Origin: Nocardioidaceae bacterium | GTDB taxonomy: Bacteria > Actinomycetota > Actinomycetes > Propionibacteriales > Nocardioidaceae | DNA length: 5,447 nucleotides | Direction: 5' to 3' | Assembly: GCA_013696365.1 (NCBI GenBank) | Contig: JACCYS010000226.1 | Location: 1-5,447 of the forward strand | In this document: positions 4,844 through 5,447 of the stretch, in pieces | Numbering within the stretch: position 1 is the first letter of the stretch | Layout: each line of letters begins with the position of its first letter | The notes under the pieces: generated by a model | Told to the model about the DNA's origin: nothing | The model's input: the letters and a program-made list of their open reading frames with translations, nothing else | The model's database searches: none | Translations under genes and position numbers: made by a program

Positions 4844-5447
4844 TCAACCTGACGACGGCTCGTCGACAGCGTCGACGAGGTCGACGACCGCGCCGACCAG
4901 CAGGGCACCGTCGAGCAGGGCCGGGTCATTGTGGTGGGCGCCGGGCACCTCGACCAGTCGCCTCAGTCTCGGCGCCGAGGCTGCCACCCGCCGGCTCTGC
5001 GTCGGGGGTACGACGGAGTCGGCTTCGCCGAGGATGACCGTGACCGGGACGTCCACGCCGGCGAGCTGCTCGGCCAGCGGGTAGCGGTCCCGCAGCAGGG
5101 CTCGGACCGGAAGGAACGGGTAGTGCTCGCCGCCGACCGCGGCCAGGTCGGCAAACGGCGAGCGCAGCACCAGCCCGGCCGGCGGGTGTTCGGCGGCCAG
5201 CTCGGTGACGACCGCGGCGCCCAGGCTCTCGCCGTAGTAGACGATGCGGTCGGGCGACCAGCCGGCATCGTCGACGAGGAACCGCCGGGCTGCCCGCACG
5301 TCGCGGGCCAGACCGTCCTCGCTGGGGCTGCCCGGGTTGCCGCCGTACCCGCGGTAGTCGAACAGCAGGACCGCCAGACCCCGCTCGGCCAGTGCCCGCG
5401 CGAGCGGCGCGCGGTCGGCCAGGTCGCCGGCGTTGCCGCTCGCGACC
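4844..5447 (-). CDS. Alpha/beta hydrolase (serine hydrolase), N-terminus outside window
   Basis: The frame stays open to the window end, so the start is missing; 200 residues are visible. The N-terminal visible part GNAGDLADRAPLARAL (4-19) and VLLFDYRGYGGNPGSPSE (26-43) resembles the S33-peptidase/BEM46-like branch of alpha/beta hydrolases. The nucleophile elbow is YGESLG (71-76), with serine at visible residue 74. The acid is D143 in VILGEADSVVPP and the base H172 in PGAHHNDP, so the catalytic triad is complete. LVLRSPFADL (93-100) is the usual strand after the elbow. Members hydrolyse ester or related bonds; the substrate here is unknown. Whether a signal peptide or membrane anchor exists cannot be judged without the start. 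A GTG at 5299 would be too late, because conserved family sequence lies before it. Confidence 0.9.
   Translation of the reverse strand, partial: VASGNAGDLADRAPLARALAERGLAVLLFDYRGYGGNPGSPSEDGLARDVRAARRFLVDDAGWSPDRIVYYGESLGAAVVTELAAEHPPAGLVLRSPFADLAAVGGEHYPFLPVRALLRDRYPLAEQLAGVDVPVTVILGEADSVVPPTQSRRVAASAPRLRRLVEVPGAHHNDPALLDGALLVGAVVDLVDAVDEPSSG

Noticed and set aside
1..5447. Insertion sequence, attachment site, tRNA, CRISPR or phage genes
   Set aside because: No transposase or integrase motifs, terminal repeats, regularly spaced repeats or tRNA-like cloverleafs were seen on either strand.

Overview
The window is strongly GC-rich, with third codon positions nearly always G or C. Several starts have a -10-like TAGnnT box only 6 or 7 bases before the start codon and no Shine-Dalgarno sequence. 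Together with the protein families present, this points to a high-GC actinobacterium. I cannot name the genus from the sequence alone. No rRNA, tRNA, CRISPR array, insertion sequence or prophage gene is visible.

Layout. Positions 1-483 (+) hold the 3' end of an ankyrin-repeat protein gene. Positions 494-1615 (+) hold a full-length glycine cleavage T-protein (gcvT) whose apparent promoter reuses the ankyrin stop codon. A 182-bp gap (1616-1797) follows, rich in short inverted repeats. Next is a probable two-gene unit: a 68-residue protein of unknown function (1798-2004) and a protein with the spermidine-synthase fold (2017-2727), 12 bases apart. Positions 2787-3356 (+) hold a complete toxin-antitoxin module, a ribbon-helix-helix MazE-type antitoxin and a MazF-type endoribonuclease, with a dyad operator on its promoter. 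On the minus strand, 3386-4390 encodes an aldo/keto reductase with an intact catalytic tetrad. Divergent from it, 4457-4836 (+) is a broken GNAT acetyltransferase gene whose recognisable pieces lie in three frames. Positions 4844-5447 (-) hold most of an alpha/beta hydrolase, cut by the window end.

How the parts relate. Most of these are separate housekeeping or accessory genes rather than one pathway. The only clear functional pair is mazE-mazF. The 68-residue protein and the spermidine-synthase-like protein are probably co-transcribed, but their joint role is unknown. GcvT stands without gcvH or gcvP here. I do not see a convincing new multi-gene system. The items most worth a second look are the decayed GNAT gene, the mazEF operator, the recurring leaderless-start signal, the atypical spermidine-synthase-like protein with its small partner, and the hairpin-rich gap after gcvT.
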